Under the pieces are notes generated by a model. It was given only the letters and a program-made list of their open reading frames with translations. It made no database searches and had not been told where the DNA came from. A stretch of 28,187 bases of DNA from an uncultured Collinsella sp. (lineage in GTDB: Bacteria > Actinomycetota > Coriobacteriia > Coriobacteriales > Coriobacteriaceae): NCBI GenBank assembly GCA_900757465.1, contig CAAENY010000107.1, positions 1 to 28,187 of the forward strand, written 5' to 3'. The position numbers and the translations under genes are program-made. This document shows, piece after piece, positions 6,498-16,244 of the stretch. Each line of letters starts with the position of its first letter. Position 1 is the stretch's first letter.

Positions 6498-9400
6498 ATG
6501 GCGTTGCTAGTAGGACTGGACGTAGGGTCGACGACGACCAAAGTTTACGCGATGCACGAGGATATGACCGAGGCGTGGTGGGGATATCGCCGCCACGGGG
6601 CGTGTCAGACAGCGAGCGTGCGCGCCATGCTCGGCGAGCTCGCCGAGCGCTTTCCCCATGAGTCGCTGCGCGTTGCGGTGACCGGCTCGGGTGCGCGCGA
6701 TATCGCGACCGCGCTGGGCGCCTCGTACGTTCAGGAGGTGGTCGCCAACGCGCTCGCGATCAGCAGGTTCTATCCGCAGACGCGCTGCGCCATCGAGCTG
6801 GGCGGCCAAGACGCCAAGATGATCTTCTTCCGCACCAACGATAAGGGAGACATCGAGGTTGCCGACATGCGCATGAACGGCTCGTGCGCAGGCGGTACCG
6901 GTGCATTTATCGACGAGATGGCAAAGCTCATGGGGGTCGGCACCGAATCGGGCGAGTTCGAGCAGCTCGCAAGCCGGGGAACGACCGTCCACGAGGTCTC
7001 GGGCCGCTGCGGCGTGTACGCAAAGACCGATATCCAGCCGCTGCTCAACGAGGGCATTCCTACCACCGACCTGGCGCTTTCGGCGCTTCACGCGGTCGCC
7101 CGCCAAACGATCGGCGGTCTGGCCCAGGGTATCGACATCGAGCCGCCGGTAATCTTCGAGGGCGGTACGCTCGCCTACAACCCCACACTGGTCCGCGTGT
7201 TCCGGGAGCAACTGAATCTATCGGACGATCAGGTTATCGTCCCGCGCGATCCGCAGATCATGGTCGCGCGCGGTGCCGCCCTGTCGCTGACCGACATGTT
7301 CGCATCGTCCCAACCGATCGACCTTCCCGACGCTTTTGTCCGGCTGGATAAGCTCGAGACGGTCGCGCCCGCAAGCGGGGAGGGACGTCTTGCCCAGCCC
7401 TTTTTTGCCACACCTGCCGAGCAGGCGGATTTTACGGCACGTCATGGCAAAGAGACGCCGGCAAAGGGTCCGGATGCGTATGCGCCCGGAGAGACGGTGC
7501 GTGTGGCGCTCGGTATCGATTCGGGGAGCACGACGACCAAGTTCGCCCTGGTCGATGAGGCGGGTGAGCTTGTCGATTCGTTCTACGCGTCTAATAACGG
7601 CAGACCGCTCGACGTCGCCCAACAGGGTCTTGTCAGCTTGAAGAACCGCTGGGAGACAGCGGGAGTCACGCTTGCGATCGATGCCGTGGGCACCACGGGA
7701 TACGGCGAGGAGCTTTTCGCGCGCGCGTTCCACGCCGACTACCATACGGTCGAGACGGTCGCGCACGCCCGCGCCGCGTGCGCATGCGTTCCCGATGCGA
7801 CCTTCGTGCTCGACATCGGCGGACAGGATATGAAGGCCATCTGGCTCAACCACGGCGTGCTGACCGATATCGTCGTCAACGAGGCGTGCTCTGCGGGCTG
7901 CGGCTCGTTCCTCGAGGGTTTTGCCAAAAACCTCGGAATAGCCGTTGAGGATATCGCGACCGAGGCATTTTCGTCCAAAGCCCCCGCCGTTCTCGGCAGC
8001 CGCTGCACGGTGTTCATGAACAGCAGCGTCGTTTCCGAGCAGCGGCGCGGTAAGGGTCCGGGCGACATCATGGCCGGTCTCTGCCGTTCGATTATCGAGA
8101 ACGTGTTCACCAAGGTCATTCGCGTTTCAAATCTCAACCGTCTGGGCGACAAAGTCGTCGTCCAGGGCGGCACGTTCCGAAACGACGCGGTGCTGCGCGC
8201 ATTCGAGCAGTATCTGGGCAAACCCGTCACGCGTGCGCCCCACCCGGGGCTGATGGGCGCTATCGGTATCGCCCTGCTCGCGCGCGAGGAATGCCGCAAG
8301 GGCGACGCCGGCACGTCGTTTATCGGGCTCGATGCCGTGGAGCGCTTCGAGCATCGCGAGTTCGGCGGCGTTACCTGCCGTCGGTGCAACAACCGCTGCC
8401 AGCGCGCGGTCGTGGCATTTGGCGACGGCTCGCTTTACGTCACGGGCAATCGCTGCCCGCGCGGCGGCGCCATCTCATGGGATGAGCTCGTGCGCGAGGT
8501 TCCCGCGGCGGAGGAGCTGCGTCCGCAGGGTGCTTGCGAGGCACAGGCACCCGGCACGGGGCGCGACCGGACCGCGGCTGCCCCCAATCTCTTTGTCGAC
8601 CGCGAGAAGCTGCTGTTCGAGTCGTACCCCACGGTTCCCGTCAGCGGGGGGCGCGATGTCACGATCGGCATTCCCCGTGTGCTCGAGTTCTGGGACACCA
8701 TGCCGTTCTGGTCGACGTTCTTCAGCACGCTCGGCTTTAAGGTGCGCGTCTCGGGACGCAGCACCAAGGCGATGTACGAGCGCGGTCTGGCGCACGTCAC
8801 ATCCGACACCGTGTGCTTCCCGGCCAAGCTCGTCCACGGGCACATCCGCAATCTCGTCGACGCCGGCGTCGACCGCATCTTCATGCCCATCATCACGACG
8901 GTGCCCACCGAAAACACCGCCTCTACCAGCGAGTGGATGTGCGCCGTCGTAAAGGGATACCCCTACGTGATGCGCAATTCCGATAACCCGGAGGAGCGTT
9001 TCGGCGTTCCGTTCGATACGCCGCTGTTCCACTGGTACGACGAGGGCGACCGAAACCGCCAGCTCAAGGCGTGGTGCAAGGAGACCTTCGATATCGATGC
9101 CGACCTGGTTGCCAAGGCGACCGAGCAGGCGGACCGCGCGCAGGAGACGTTTGAGAACCAGCTGCAGCTGCGCGGCAGGCAGGTGCTCGAGAACGTGCGC
9201 GAGGACGGCGGCTACGCGGTGGTGATCGCTTCGCGCCCGTACCACAACGACCCGCTGGTCAACCACGGGCTGCCCAAGCTCTTCTCTGAGCGCGGCATCC
9301 CCGTGCTGACGCCCGATGCGGTGCCGGGGGTCTGCAACGTCGATCTTTCCAACAGCCGCATCGACATCGTGAACAACTACCATGCGCGCATGCTGTCGTG

Positions 9401-10937
9401 CGCGGTCATCGTCGCATCGACGCCCGAGCTCGAGCTCGTGCAGATGGGCAGCTTCGGCTGCGGCCACGATGCGTATCTCACCGACGAGATCGCGCGCATG
9501 ATGGGCGAGATGGGCTCCAAGGTTCCGATGATGATCAAGCTCGATGAGAGCGACGTCGCCGGTCCCATGGGCATTCGCGTGCGTTCGTTTATCGAGTCGG
9601 TCAACCGTCGTCGCGCGGAGGAGCGTGCCGAGGGCGCCCGGGTGCACGCGGTCCATCCGCTCGACGACCCGTATAAGGTCAAGTACACCAAGCGCGACCG
9701 GCACGACAAGATCGCACTGGTCCCCAACACCTCCCATGCGTTCTGCAGGCTCATGACCGCGGCGATGCGCAATCAGGGCGTGCGCGCCGAGGCCCTTGAT
9801 ATCGGGCGCGAGGATGCCATCCGCCTGGGCAAACGCTATGTGCACAACGACATCTGCTTCCCCGCGCAAATCGTGATCGGCGAGGCGCTCGCGGCACTCG
9901 AGAGCGGTAAGTACGACCCGCACGACGTCGCCGTGGTGACTGGCAAGTATATCGGCGACTGCCGCCTGACGCACTACATGCCCCTGCTGCGCCGCGCGCT
10001 CGACGACGCGGGATACGACTATGTCCCGGTGCTTACCAACGACGACGTCGATGCCCACAATGCGCATCCGGGCTTCAAGCTCGGCCTTGGCCCGAGCATC
10101 CAGATCGCCTACGGTCTTCCCATGATCGATGCCCTCGAGGCCATGCTTAGGCGCATCCGTCCCTACGAGCTCGAGAAGGGCGCGGCGGACGCTGCGTTCG
10201 ACCGCGCGCTCGATGAGGTTATCGAGGGCATGGAGCGCTCCGGGCTGAGAGGCCAGGCGACGGGCTTCAAACGCGCGCTTGCGATCATGGACGCCGTTCC
10301 GTACGACCGCTCGAACCCGCATCCGACCGTTCTCATCGTGGGCGAGTACCTGCTCAATTTCCATCTCGGCGCCAACCACGAGATCGAGCGCTACCTCGAG
10401 GACAACGGGCTCGAGGTCATCGAGGCGCGCATGACCGACGTGATCCGCAAGACCTATTTCTACAAGCATGCGCAGTCGCGCGAGTTCCACGTCGACCTGT
10501 CGCTGCCCGAAAAGGCCTGGTACGCCACGGCGGACAACCTGTTCGAGCTCGCGCACGACCGTTGCGACCGCCTGGGCGCGGCGAGCCCGCTCTACGAGCC
10601 GCCGACGCGCATGCCCGAGCTCGTGCGCGCGAGCGATAAGATCCTGCACCATACGTTCGATGCGGGCGAGGGCGTGCTGATTCCGGCGGAGATTCTCGAG
10701 CACGCCAAGCGCGGCTGCCGCAACTTCGTGATCCTGCAGCCGTTCGGGTGTCTGCCCAACCATGTCGTGGGGCGCGGGCTCATCCATGCGCTCAAGGAGC
10801 AGTATCCCACGGCGCAGTTCCTGCCGCTCGACTACGATCCCGACGTGAGCTTCGCCAACGTGGAGAACCGTCTTCAGATGCTCATCATGAACGCCAAGGC
10901 GCAGGGGTGCGGTGAGGCGCATGGCGAGACCGCGTAA
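6498..10937 (+). CDS. Fused 2-hydroxyacyl-CoA dehydratase activase-related protein (two BadF/BcrA-type ATPase domains, DUF2229, HgdB-like region)
   Basis: A 1479-residue protein. Residues 1-270 and about 335-600 are two ASKHA ATPase domains of the HgdC/BadF type. Each has a DxGSTTTK phosphate motif (DVGSTTTK, DSGSTTTK) and a Cys-containing loop (GSCAGGTGAF with C130; CSAGCGSF). In domain 1, C130 and C171 match the two cysteines that hold the bridging [4Fe-4S] cluster of HgdC. Near 626-660 a Cys cluster (CRRCNNRC, NRCPRGG) follows. DUF2229 covers about 720-930, and about 1070-1300 resembles the HgdB dehydratase subunit. HgdC-type activases inject one electron, with ATP hydrolysis, into 2-hydroxyacyl-CoA dehydratases. 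For this fused class the substrate is unknown, and no separate dehydratase subunits are adjacent. Its end overlaps tetR by 17 bases. Confidence 0.9.
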   Translation: MALLVGLDVGSTTTKVYAMHEDMTEAWWGYRRHGACQTASVRAMLGELAERFPHESLRVAVTGSGARDIATALGASYVQEVVANALAISRFYPQTRCAIELGGQDAKMIFFRTNDKGDIEVADMRMNGSCAGGTGAFIDEMAKLMGVGTESGEFEQLASRGTTVHEVSGRCGVYAKTDIQPLLNEGIPTTDLALSALHAVARQTIGGLAQGIDIEPPVIFEGGTLAYNPTLVRVFREQLNLSDDQVIVPRDPQIMVARGAALSLTDMFASSQPIDLPDAFVRLDKLETVAPASGEGRLAQPFFATPAEQADFTARHGKETPAKGPDAYAPGETVRVALGIDSGSTTTKFALVDEAGELVDSFYASNNGRPLDVAQQGLVSLKNRWETAGVTLAIDAVGTTGYGEELFARAFHADYHTVETVAHARAACACVPDATFVLDIGGQDMKAIWLNHGVLTDIVVNEACSAGCGSFLEGFAKNLGIAVEDIATEAFSSKAPAVLGSRCTVFMNSSVVSEQRRGKGPGDIMAGLCRSIIENVFTKVIRVSNLNRLGDKVVVQGGTFRNDAVLRAFEQYLGKPVTRAPHPGLMGAIGIALLAREECRKGDAGTSFIGLDAVERFEHREFGGVTCRRCNNRCQRAVVAFGDGSLYVTGNRCPRGGAISWDELVREVPAAEELRPQGACEAQAPGTGRDRTAAAPNLFVDREKLLFESYPTVPVSGGRDVTIGIPRVLEFWDTMPFWSTFFSTLGFKVRVSGRSTKAMYERGLAHVTSDTVCFPAKLVHGHIRNLVDAGVDRIFMPIITTVPTENTASTSEWMCAVVKGYPYVMRNSDNPEERFGVPFDTPLFHWYDEGDRNRQLKAWCKETFDIDADLVAKATEQADRAQETFENQLQLRGRQVLENVREDGGYAVVIASRPYHNDPLVNHGLPKLFSERGIPVLTPDAVPGVCNVDLSNSRIDIVNNYHARMLSCAVIVASTPELELVQMGSFGCGHDAYLTDEIARMMGEMGSKVPMMIKLDESDVAGPMGIRVRSFIESVNRRRAEERAEGARVHAVHPLDDPYKVKYTKRDRHDKIALVPNTSHAFCRLMTAAMRNQGVRAEALDIGREDAIRLGKRYVHNDICFPAQIVIGEALAALESGKYDPHDVAVVTGKYIGDCRLTHYMPLLRRALDDAGYDYVPVLTNDDVDAHNAHPGFKLGLGPSIQIAYGLPMIDALEAMLRRIRPYELEKGAADAAFDRALDEVIEGMERSGLRGQATGFKRALAIMDAVPYDRSNPHPTVLIVGEYLLNFHLGANHEIERYLEDNGLEVIEARMTDVIRKTYFYKHAQSREFHVDLSLPEKAWYATADNLFELAHDRCDRLGAASPLYEPPTRMPELVRASDKILHHTFDAGEGVLIPAEILEHAKRGCRNFVILQPFGCLPNHVVGRGLIHALKEQYPTAQFLPLDYDPDVSFANVENRLQMLIMNAKAQGCGEAHGETA

Positions 10938-11610
10938 GGACGCCGATGCGCCCGATGCACGCACCCGTATCATCGAGGCGTTTTGGGAGCTCATCGAGAA
11001 CAACAGCATCTTCGAGCTGTCGGTTGGCGAGGTGACCCGCGCCGCCCAGTGCAATCGCGGAACGTTTTACTACTATTTTCACGATTTCGATGAACTCGTC
11101 GCCATCGCCATAGCCCAGCTGCTGCAGGATAACGAGCTCATCACCGATGCCCTCTGGCATTTTTCGAGCGAGGGCGACCTTTCGGCGTTCGACCGGCGCG
11201 ACGTCCGCTGCCTGCTGCGGCGCATCGTCATCACCATGAGGGCGGGTGCCGCCGAGCAGGTCGTGCAGGGCATCCATACGATCATCATCGACCGCGTGAG
11301 AGAGATCGTCCACCCCGACGGAGAAGAGCTCAAGGCAGATTCGAGCTTTGCGGTGGGCTTTCTGGTCTCGGGCATCATGGGCTTTGTGATGGCGGTCGGC
11401 TTTGCCCGGGAGGGCGGCGAGGAGATAGACCTCGAGCAGCCGGGGGACAGCGCGTGCGCGTACCTGAGGGCGGTCGCCATGCAGACGGTGGAAACGGTCG
11501 CGCAAGTCGAGGGCGTCGATACATCCGAGCTGCTCGAACGCGTCTCCAAGGAGGCCGATGCCTATCGCGCATCGCGTGCGACGAGTCCCGACGTGGTGAA
11601 AGACGCCTAG
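10921..11610 (+). CDS. TetR/AcrR family transcriptional regulator
   Basis: The 229-residue protein has the TetR N-terminal DNA-binding domain. DARTRIIEAFWELI forms helix 1. The helix-turn-helix at about 33-53 reads LSVGEVTRAAQCNRGTFYYY, followed by the family FHDFDEL motif. The C-terminal ligand-binding region is all-helical with no recognisable ligand signature. ATG 10921 overlaps the end of the activase gene and has GGTGAGG just upstream; a GTG at 10912 is an alternative start adding three residues. Translational coupling and the palindrome upstream of the operon suggest that this regulator controls its own operon. The ligand could be an acyl-CoA or related compound, but that is a guess. 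Confidence 0.93.
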   Translation: MARPRKDADAPDARTRIIEAFWELIENNSIFELSVGEVTRAAQCNRGTFYYYFHDFDELVAIAIAQLLQDNELITDALWHFSSEGDLSAFDRRDVRCLLRRIVITMRAGAAEQVVQGIHTIIIDRVREIVHPDGEELKADSSFAVGFLVSGIMGFVMAVGFAREGGEEIDLEQPGDSACAYLRAVAMQTVETVAQVEGVDTSELLERVSKEADAYRASRATSPDVVKDA

Positions 11611-11802
11611 GGTTTCTCTTGCGGGGCGCCTGTCGCGCATCGCGCGGTGAGTCCCGCGATGCGGTCATAACCTGCATTCATGTGAGCCGGGTTTATAGAT
11701 ATTCCTCCAGCTGTTAACATAGACAACCTGTGGGTAAAGAGACAAAAGCGCCGCCGACGGGCGGGCGTTTTGATTTCGATGAACTCATGTAAGGAAACGA
11801 GC
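11611..11802 (+). other. Intergenic region tetR-clpC with two hairpins
   Basis: A 9-bp perfect stem, CGCATCGCG (11636-11644) with CGCGATGCG (11655-11663), lacks a T-run. A candidate promoter TTTATA (11692-11697), 17 bases, TAACAT (11715-11720) lies further on. An imperfect GC-rich hairpin around 11746-11772 ends in TTTT and could be an attenuator before clpC. No CIRCE, CtsR heptad repeat or HAIR (HspR) element was seen. Confidence 0.35.
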
Positions 11803-14445
11803 ATGTTAGATAGATTTACCGATCGAGCGCGCAAGGTCATGTCGATGGCCAAACAGGAAGCGCTCGATCTGCACTCAAATAAGGTGGGCACCGAGCACCT
11901 GCTGCTCGCACTCGCCAAGGAGGACGAGGGCATCGCTGCCGAGGCGCTGCGCTCGCTTGATATCTCCTACGACGACATCATGGACACCCTCAAGGAGGTC
12001 CAGACCACGGTTCCCGAGCCCAGCGAGGAGACCGAGGCTGCCAAGCTTGCCTTTACGCCGCTCGTCATTAGCGTGATGGAGCGCTCCTTCCGCGTGGCAC
12101 GTGAGAACAACCAGACCTACGTGTCGACCGAGCACTTGCTGATTGGCATCGTCGAAGAGGGTAACGGCATGGCCATGGACATCCTCATGCGCCTGGGTGT
12201 GTCGTCCGCCTCCATCAAAAAGGCTATCGAGAAACTTACCGCCAAGGACCAGGACAAGAAGCGTCCGCTCGCCGGCGCCGGTGCCGGGCGTCCCGGTGCG
12301 GGCCTGCCGTTCTTTAGCGGCTCGGACGCGTCGCAGCAAAAGGGGAGCGGCACCGACACGCTCAAGCAGTTCGCCACCAACCTTACGCAGAAGGCGCGCG
12401 ACGGCGAGCTCGACCCTGTAATTGGTCGCGAAAAGGAAGTCCAGCGTATGATGGAGATCCTTTCGCGTCGCACCAAGAACAATCCGCTTATCTTGGGCGA
12501 CCCCGGCGTGGGCAAGACGGCCATCGTCGAGGGTCTGGCTCAGCAGATTGCAGCTGGCAACGTGCCCGAGAACCTTATGAACCAGAACATCTGGACGCTC
12601 GACCTGCCGGGCCTCGTTGCGGGCGCCAAGTATCGCGGTGAGTTTGAGGAGCGCCTCAAGAACGTGATCCAGGAGGCCACCGAAGCTGACGACGTCATCC
12701 TGTTTATTGACGAGATGCACACCATCATCGGTGCCGGCTCTGCCGAGGGCTCCATCGACGCGAGCTCCATGCTCAAGCCCGTTCTCGCACGCGGTGCTTT
12801 CCAGATCATCGGTGCCACCACGGCCGAGGAGTTCCGCAAGTACCTCACCAAGGACCCGGCCTTCGAGCGTCGCTTCCAGACCATCGATGTCGAGGAGCCG
12901 AGCGTCGAGGACACGGTCAAGATCCTGACCGCGCTCAAGCCGCGCTACGAGGAGCACCACCATGTGCGCTATACGCAGGGTGCTATCGAGGCCGCCGCGA
13001 ACCTCTCCGACCGCTACATCCAGGATCGCTTCCTGCCCGATAAGGCCATCGACCTCATTGACGAGGCCGGCGCCCGCGCCCGCATCGCCGCCAACCGCGC
13101 GCCCGAGCCGGTGCGCGAGGCCGAGCATCGCGTGGAGGAGCTTAAGGCCGCCGCGCAGGAGGCCACCGAGAGCGACGACATGAACAAGGCCGCCGAGATC
13201 ACCGAGCAGCAAAAGGCTGCCGAGATTGAGCTCGCCGAGGCCAAGGCCGCCTGGACCGCCGAGCTCGACGCCAGCCCGCTCACCATCGACGTCGCCCAGA
13301 TTGCCGACATCGTGTCCGTGACCTCTGGCGTGCCGGTTTCCTCGCTCACCGAGAGCGAGAGCCGGCGCCTGCTGCAGACCGAAAGCGTGCTCAAGACGCG
13401 CATCATCGGCCAGGATGAGGCAGTCGAGGCCGTCGCCAAGGCCGTGCGCCGCAGCCGCTCGCCGCTCAAGGACCCGCGTCGTCCCGGTGGTAGCTTTATC
13501 TTCCTTGGTCCCACCGGCACAGGCAAGACCGAGCTCGCCAAGACGCTCGCCGAGTACCTCTTTGGCAGTAAGGACGCGCTCATCAGCTTCGACATGTCGG
13601 AGTTCGGCAGTGAGTTCGAGGTCTCCAAGCTTATCGGTAGCCCTCCGGGTTACGTGGGCCACGACGAGGGCGGTCAGCTTACCAAGGCCGTTCGTCGTCA
13701 CCCGTACTCGGTCGTGCTGTTCGACGAGATCGAGAAGGCGCACCCCGACATCTTCAACATTTTGTTGCAGGTGCTGGAGGAGGGTCGCCTGACTGATAGC
13801 CAGGGCAAGACGGTCGACTTCCGCAATACCGTGATCATCATGACGTCCAACGTGGGCGCCCGCGAGATCGCGCAGGATGCGAGCGTTGGCTTTGGCACCA
13901 CCGGCGAGCAGGGCCTCACCTCGAGTGAGATCAAGGGCCGTGCGATGGGCGAGCTCAAGCGCCTGTTCCGCCCCGAGCTGCTCAACCGTATCGACGACAT
14001 TGTGGTGTTCCAGAAGCTCTCGGGCGAGAACCTGACCAAGATCGCGCACCTGCTGGTGGATGACCTGCGTCAGCGCCTGATTGCCAACGGCATGAACATC
14101 AAGCTCACCGATGCGGCCTATGACAAGATCGTGGCCGAGGGCACCGACCTCACCAACGGTGCGCGTCCGCTGCGCCGCGCCATTCAAAAGCTCATCGAGG
14201 ACCCGCTGTCCGAGGAGCTTCTGGCCGGCGAGTGGGGCGAGGGCGATACCGTCCTGTGCGACGTGGCCGATGGCAAGTTTGTCTTTAGCCACGGCACGGG
14301 CGAGATCCCGGCACCGCGTCCGGCGGGCACACTCGGTGGCGATACCGTCCCGGCGGCACCGCACACCGGCAACGCCTCGCCCGTGAGCGGCGGCGTGACC
14401 TCGGGCCCCGGCGGCATGATGCAAGCCGGTTCCGGCGCGCTGTAG
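11803..14445 (+). CDS. clpC: ATP-dependent Clp protease ATP-binding subunit ClpC
   Basis: The 880-residue Hsp100/Clp ATPase unfolds substrates and, in ClpC-type proteins, feeds them to ClpP. An N-terminal Clp_N double repeat (residues 1-145, FTDRARKVMSMAKQEA and TEHLLL repeats) leads to AAA+ domain 1 with Walker A GDPGVGKTAIVEG and Walker B LFIDEMH. A short UVR-like coiled-coil middle region follows (EAEHRVEELKAAAQEA and after). AAA+ domain 2 has GPTGTGKTELAKT and VVLFDEIEKAHPD. The short middle region argues for ClpC over ClpB. A Gly/Pro/Ala-rich tail of about 45 residues ending GSGAL is longer than usual. ATG 11803 has AAGGAAAC upstream; an ATG at 11770 would add a non-family leader. No ctsR, mcsA or mcsB is adjacent. 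Confidence 0.93.
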   Translation: MLDRFTDRARKVMSMAKQEALDLHSNKVGTEHLLLALAKEDEGIAAEALRSLDISYDDIMDTLKEVQTTVPEPSEETEAAKLAFTPLVISVMERSFRVARENNQTYVSTEHLLIGIVEEGNGMAMDILMRLGVSSASIKKAIEKLTAKDQDKKRPLAGAGAGRPGAGLPFFSGSDASQQKGSGTDTLKQFATNLTQKARDGELDPVIGREKEVQRMMEILSRRTKNNPLILGDPGVGKTAIVEGLAQQIAAGNVPENLMNQNIWTLDLPGLVAGAKYRGEFEERLKNVIQEATEADDVILFIDEMHTIIGAGSAEGSIDASSMLKPVLARGAFQIIGATTAEEFRKYLTKDPAFERRFQTIDVEEPSVEDTVKILTALKPRYEEHHHVRYTQGAIEAAANLSDRYIQDRFLPDKAIDLIDEAGARARIAANRAPEPVREAEHRVEELKAAAQEATESDDMNKAAEITEQQKAAEIELAEAKAAWTAELDASPLTIDVAQIADIVSVTSGVPVSSLTESESRRLLQTESVLKTRIIGQDEAVEAVAKAVRRSRSPLKDPRRPGGSFIFLGPTGTGKTELAKTLAEYLFGSKDALISFDMSEFGSEFEVSKLIGSPPGYVGHDEGGQLTKAVRRHPYSVVLFDEIEKAHPDIFNILLQVLEEGRLTDSQGKTVDFRNTVIIMTSNVGAREIAQDASVGFGTTGEQGLTSSEIKGRAMGELKRLFRPELLNRIDDIVVFQKLSGENLTKIAHLLVDDLRQRLIANGMNIKLTDAAYDKIVAEGTDLTNGARPLRRAIQKLIEDPLSEELLAGEWGEGDTVLCDVADGKFVFSHGTGEIPAPRPAGTLGGDTVPAAPHTGNASPVSGGVTSGPGGMMQAGSGAL

Positions 14446-14470
14446 GGCGTGGCGACAATTTGATACGCGC

Positions 14471-14505
14471 AATCGAGGCGCTCCGGAAAGGGCGCCTCGA
14501 TTTGT
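14471..14505 (+). terminator. Terminator after clpC
   Basis: AATCGAGGCGC (14471-14481) pairs with GCGCCTCGATT (14492-14502). The T-tract is short, so termination may be partial. Confidence 0.65.
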
Positions 14506-14659
14506 AGAGCTGCGGTAACTGTGACCGTTACGCTATGCGGTCCACCGTTAGCCGATGATGCAAGGGCGCTCGGCGTTTTCGACTGGTTTATGCACGCAAA
14601 GTCTGGGAATATACAAGTCGCATATCTTACTGTCTAACCAGTTGCGCCAAGGAGGCACC

Positions 14660-16117
14660 ATGGACTACAAGATCACCGGCTATGAGCCCGCCCAGCTGTT
14701 CCATTTCTTTGAGGAGGTCAGCGCGATCCCTCGTGGGTCTGGCAATGAGAAGGGCATCAGCGATTTCCTGGTCGCGTTTGCCAAGGAGCGCGGCCTCGAT
14801 GTGTATCAGGACGAGGTCTACAACGTCATCATTCGCAAGCCCGCATCTGCCGGTGCCGAGAATGCCCCGACCGTGATGCTGCAGGGCCACATCGATATGG
14901 TGTGCGACAAGTTGGGCTCCGTTGAGCACGACTTTACGACCGATGGTATCGACCTGGTCGTCAAGGACGGCGTCCTCACTGCCAACGGTACCACCCTGGG
15001 TGCCGACAACGGTATCGCCGTCGCTCTGATGCTCACTGTTCTCGATGACGATTCGATCGTTCACCCCGCCCTCGAGTGCGTATTCACCACCGACGAGGAG
15101 ACTGGCCTGGTCGGTGCCGAGACGCTCGACAAGTCCCAGATTAGCGCCCGCACCATGATTAACCTTGACTCTGAGGAAGAGGGCGTTGCCACCGTCAGCT
15201 GCGCCGGCGGCGTCGTCGTTACCTACACCTGCCCGATCGCGCGCGAGCACAAGACCGGTAGCACCCTCACGCTCGACATCTCCGGCCTGCTGGGTGGTCA
15301 CTCCGGCAGCGATATCAATCTGGAGCGCGGCAATGGCAACCTCATCATGGCCCGCATCATCGACCGCCTGATGGTTGCCGGCGAGCCTGCCATCGTCAGC
15401 TTCAACGGCGGCACCAAGGACAACGCCATCAACCGTGAGTGCAAGGCTGTTCTGGTCTACGCCGACCACGCTGCCGCCGAGGTCGCGGCCCAGATCGCAA
15501 AGGGCATCATCGCCGACGTCACTGCCGAGCTCGAGGTCTTCGACCCCGGCTTTACCTGCACCGTCGAGATTGCCGACGACGCCGAGGTCGAGGCCATGGA
15601 CCAGAAGTCCGCGCTTGCCCTCATCCGCGCCCTGCGTCTTGCCCCTAACGGCGTGATTCGCCGCAACGTCGCCACCGACGGCTCCGTCGAGGTTTCCTCC
15701 AACATCGGTGTGGTTGCCACTTCTGACGACCAGGTCAAGATCATGCTGTCCCCGCGCTCCTCGATCACCTCGCTGCAGAACGAGTTCAAGGACCGCCTGC
15801 AGACGCTGGCCGATGTCCTGGGCTTCGACGCCAAGTTTGAGTTCGAGTATCCCGGCTGGAGCTATGCCGAGCATTCGCCGGTCCGCGACGTCTTTGTCGA
15901 GAGCTATCGCGAGCTCTTTGGCTCCGAGCTGCGCATCGAGTCCATTCACGCCGGCCTTGAGTGCGGCCTGTTTGCCGAGGCCCTGCACGGCCTGGACGCC
16001 ATCGCCGTGGGCCCGACGCTCTCCGATGTCCACACCCCGGACGAGAGCATGGAGCTCGCTTCTGCCGAGCGCTTCTACGAGCTGCTCATCGACGTCCTCA
16101 AGCGCCTTGCCGCGTAA
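14660..16117 (+). CDS. pepD: Aminoacyl-histidine dipeptidase (peptidase family M20C)
   Basis: A cytosolic two-zinc dipeptidase of the PepD (carnosinase-like, cysteinylglycinase) type, which degrades Xaa-His and related dipeptides. At 485 residues it has the same length as Escherichia coli PepD. Expected metal and catalytic residues are visible: H77 and D79 in QGHIDM, D116 in GADNG, and E146/E147 in TTDEETG. The dimerisation-domain motif GLLGGHSGSDI follows, and the final metal-site region is near ALHGLDAIAVGPTLSDVHTPDE. ATG 14660 has GGAGGC 3 bases upstream and yields the family N-terminus; the long upstream extension from 14555 does not resemble the family. It is monocistronic, with a strong terminator shared with the convergent hipA. 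Confidence 0.94.
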   Translation: MDYKITGYEPAQLFHFFEEVSAIPRGSGNEKGISDFLVAFAKERGLDVYQDEVYNVIIRKPASAGAENAPTVMLQGHIDMVCDKLGSVEHDFTTDGIDLVVKDGVLTANGTTLGADNGIAVALMLTVLDDDSIVHPALECVFTTDEETGLVGAETLDKSQISARTMINLDSEEEGVATVSCAGGVVVTYTCPIAREHKTGSTLTLDISGLLGGHSGSDINLERGNGNLIMARIIDRLMVAGEPAIVSFNGGTKDNAINRECKAVLVYADHAAAEVAAQIAKGIIADVTAELEVFDPGFTCTVEIADDAEVEAMDQKSALALIRALRLAPNGVIRRNVATDGSVEVSSNIGVVATSDDQVKIMLSPRSSITSLQNEFKDRLQTLADVLGFDAKFEFEYPGWSYAEHSPVRDVFVESYRELFGSELRIESIHAGLECGLFAEALHGLDAIAVGPTLSDVHTPDESMELASAERFYELLIDVLKRLAA

Positions 16118-16172
16118 AGGTTGCGCTAGCAGCAGCACGAGCCACGTGCTAGCGGATTGCAAATGACATTAC

Positions 16173-16217
16173 GAGAGGGGGCACCCGAGCTTTTGCGACG
16201 GGTGCCCCCTCTCTTTT
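16173..16217 (+). terminator. Strong terminator between convergent pepD and hipA
   Basis: A 15-bp perfect stem, GAGAGGGGGCACCCG (16173-16187) with its complement (16199-16213), has an 11-base loop and is followed by four T. It serves pepD; its stem may also stop hipA transcripts. Confidence 0.9.
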
Positions 16218-16244
16218 GTTTGATAATTGCGAAATTACGGCCAC

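Noticed and set aside
8475..11054. Long minus-strand open frame (859 codons) opposite the activase and tetR genes
   Set aside because: It is a shadow of high-GC codon usage in the true plus-strand genes, has no family motif and crosses two genes. Similar antisense frames over clpC, lysS, pepD and cysS were left out for the same reason.
14555..14659. N-terminal extension of pepD
   Set aside because: The added residues have no family resemblance, and GGAGGC before ATG 14660 gives the correct family length.
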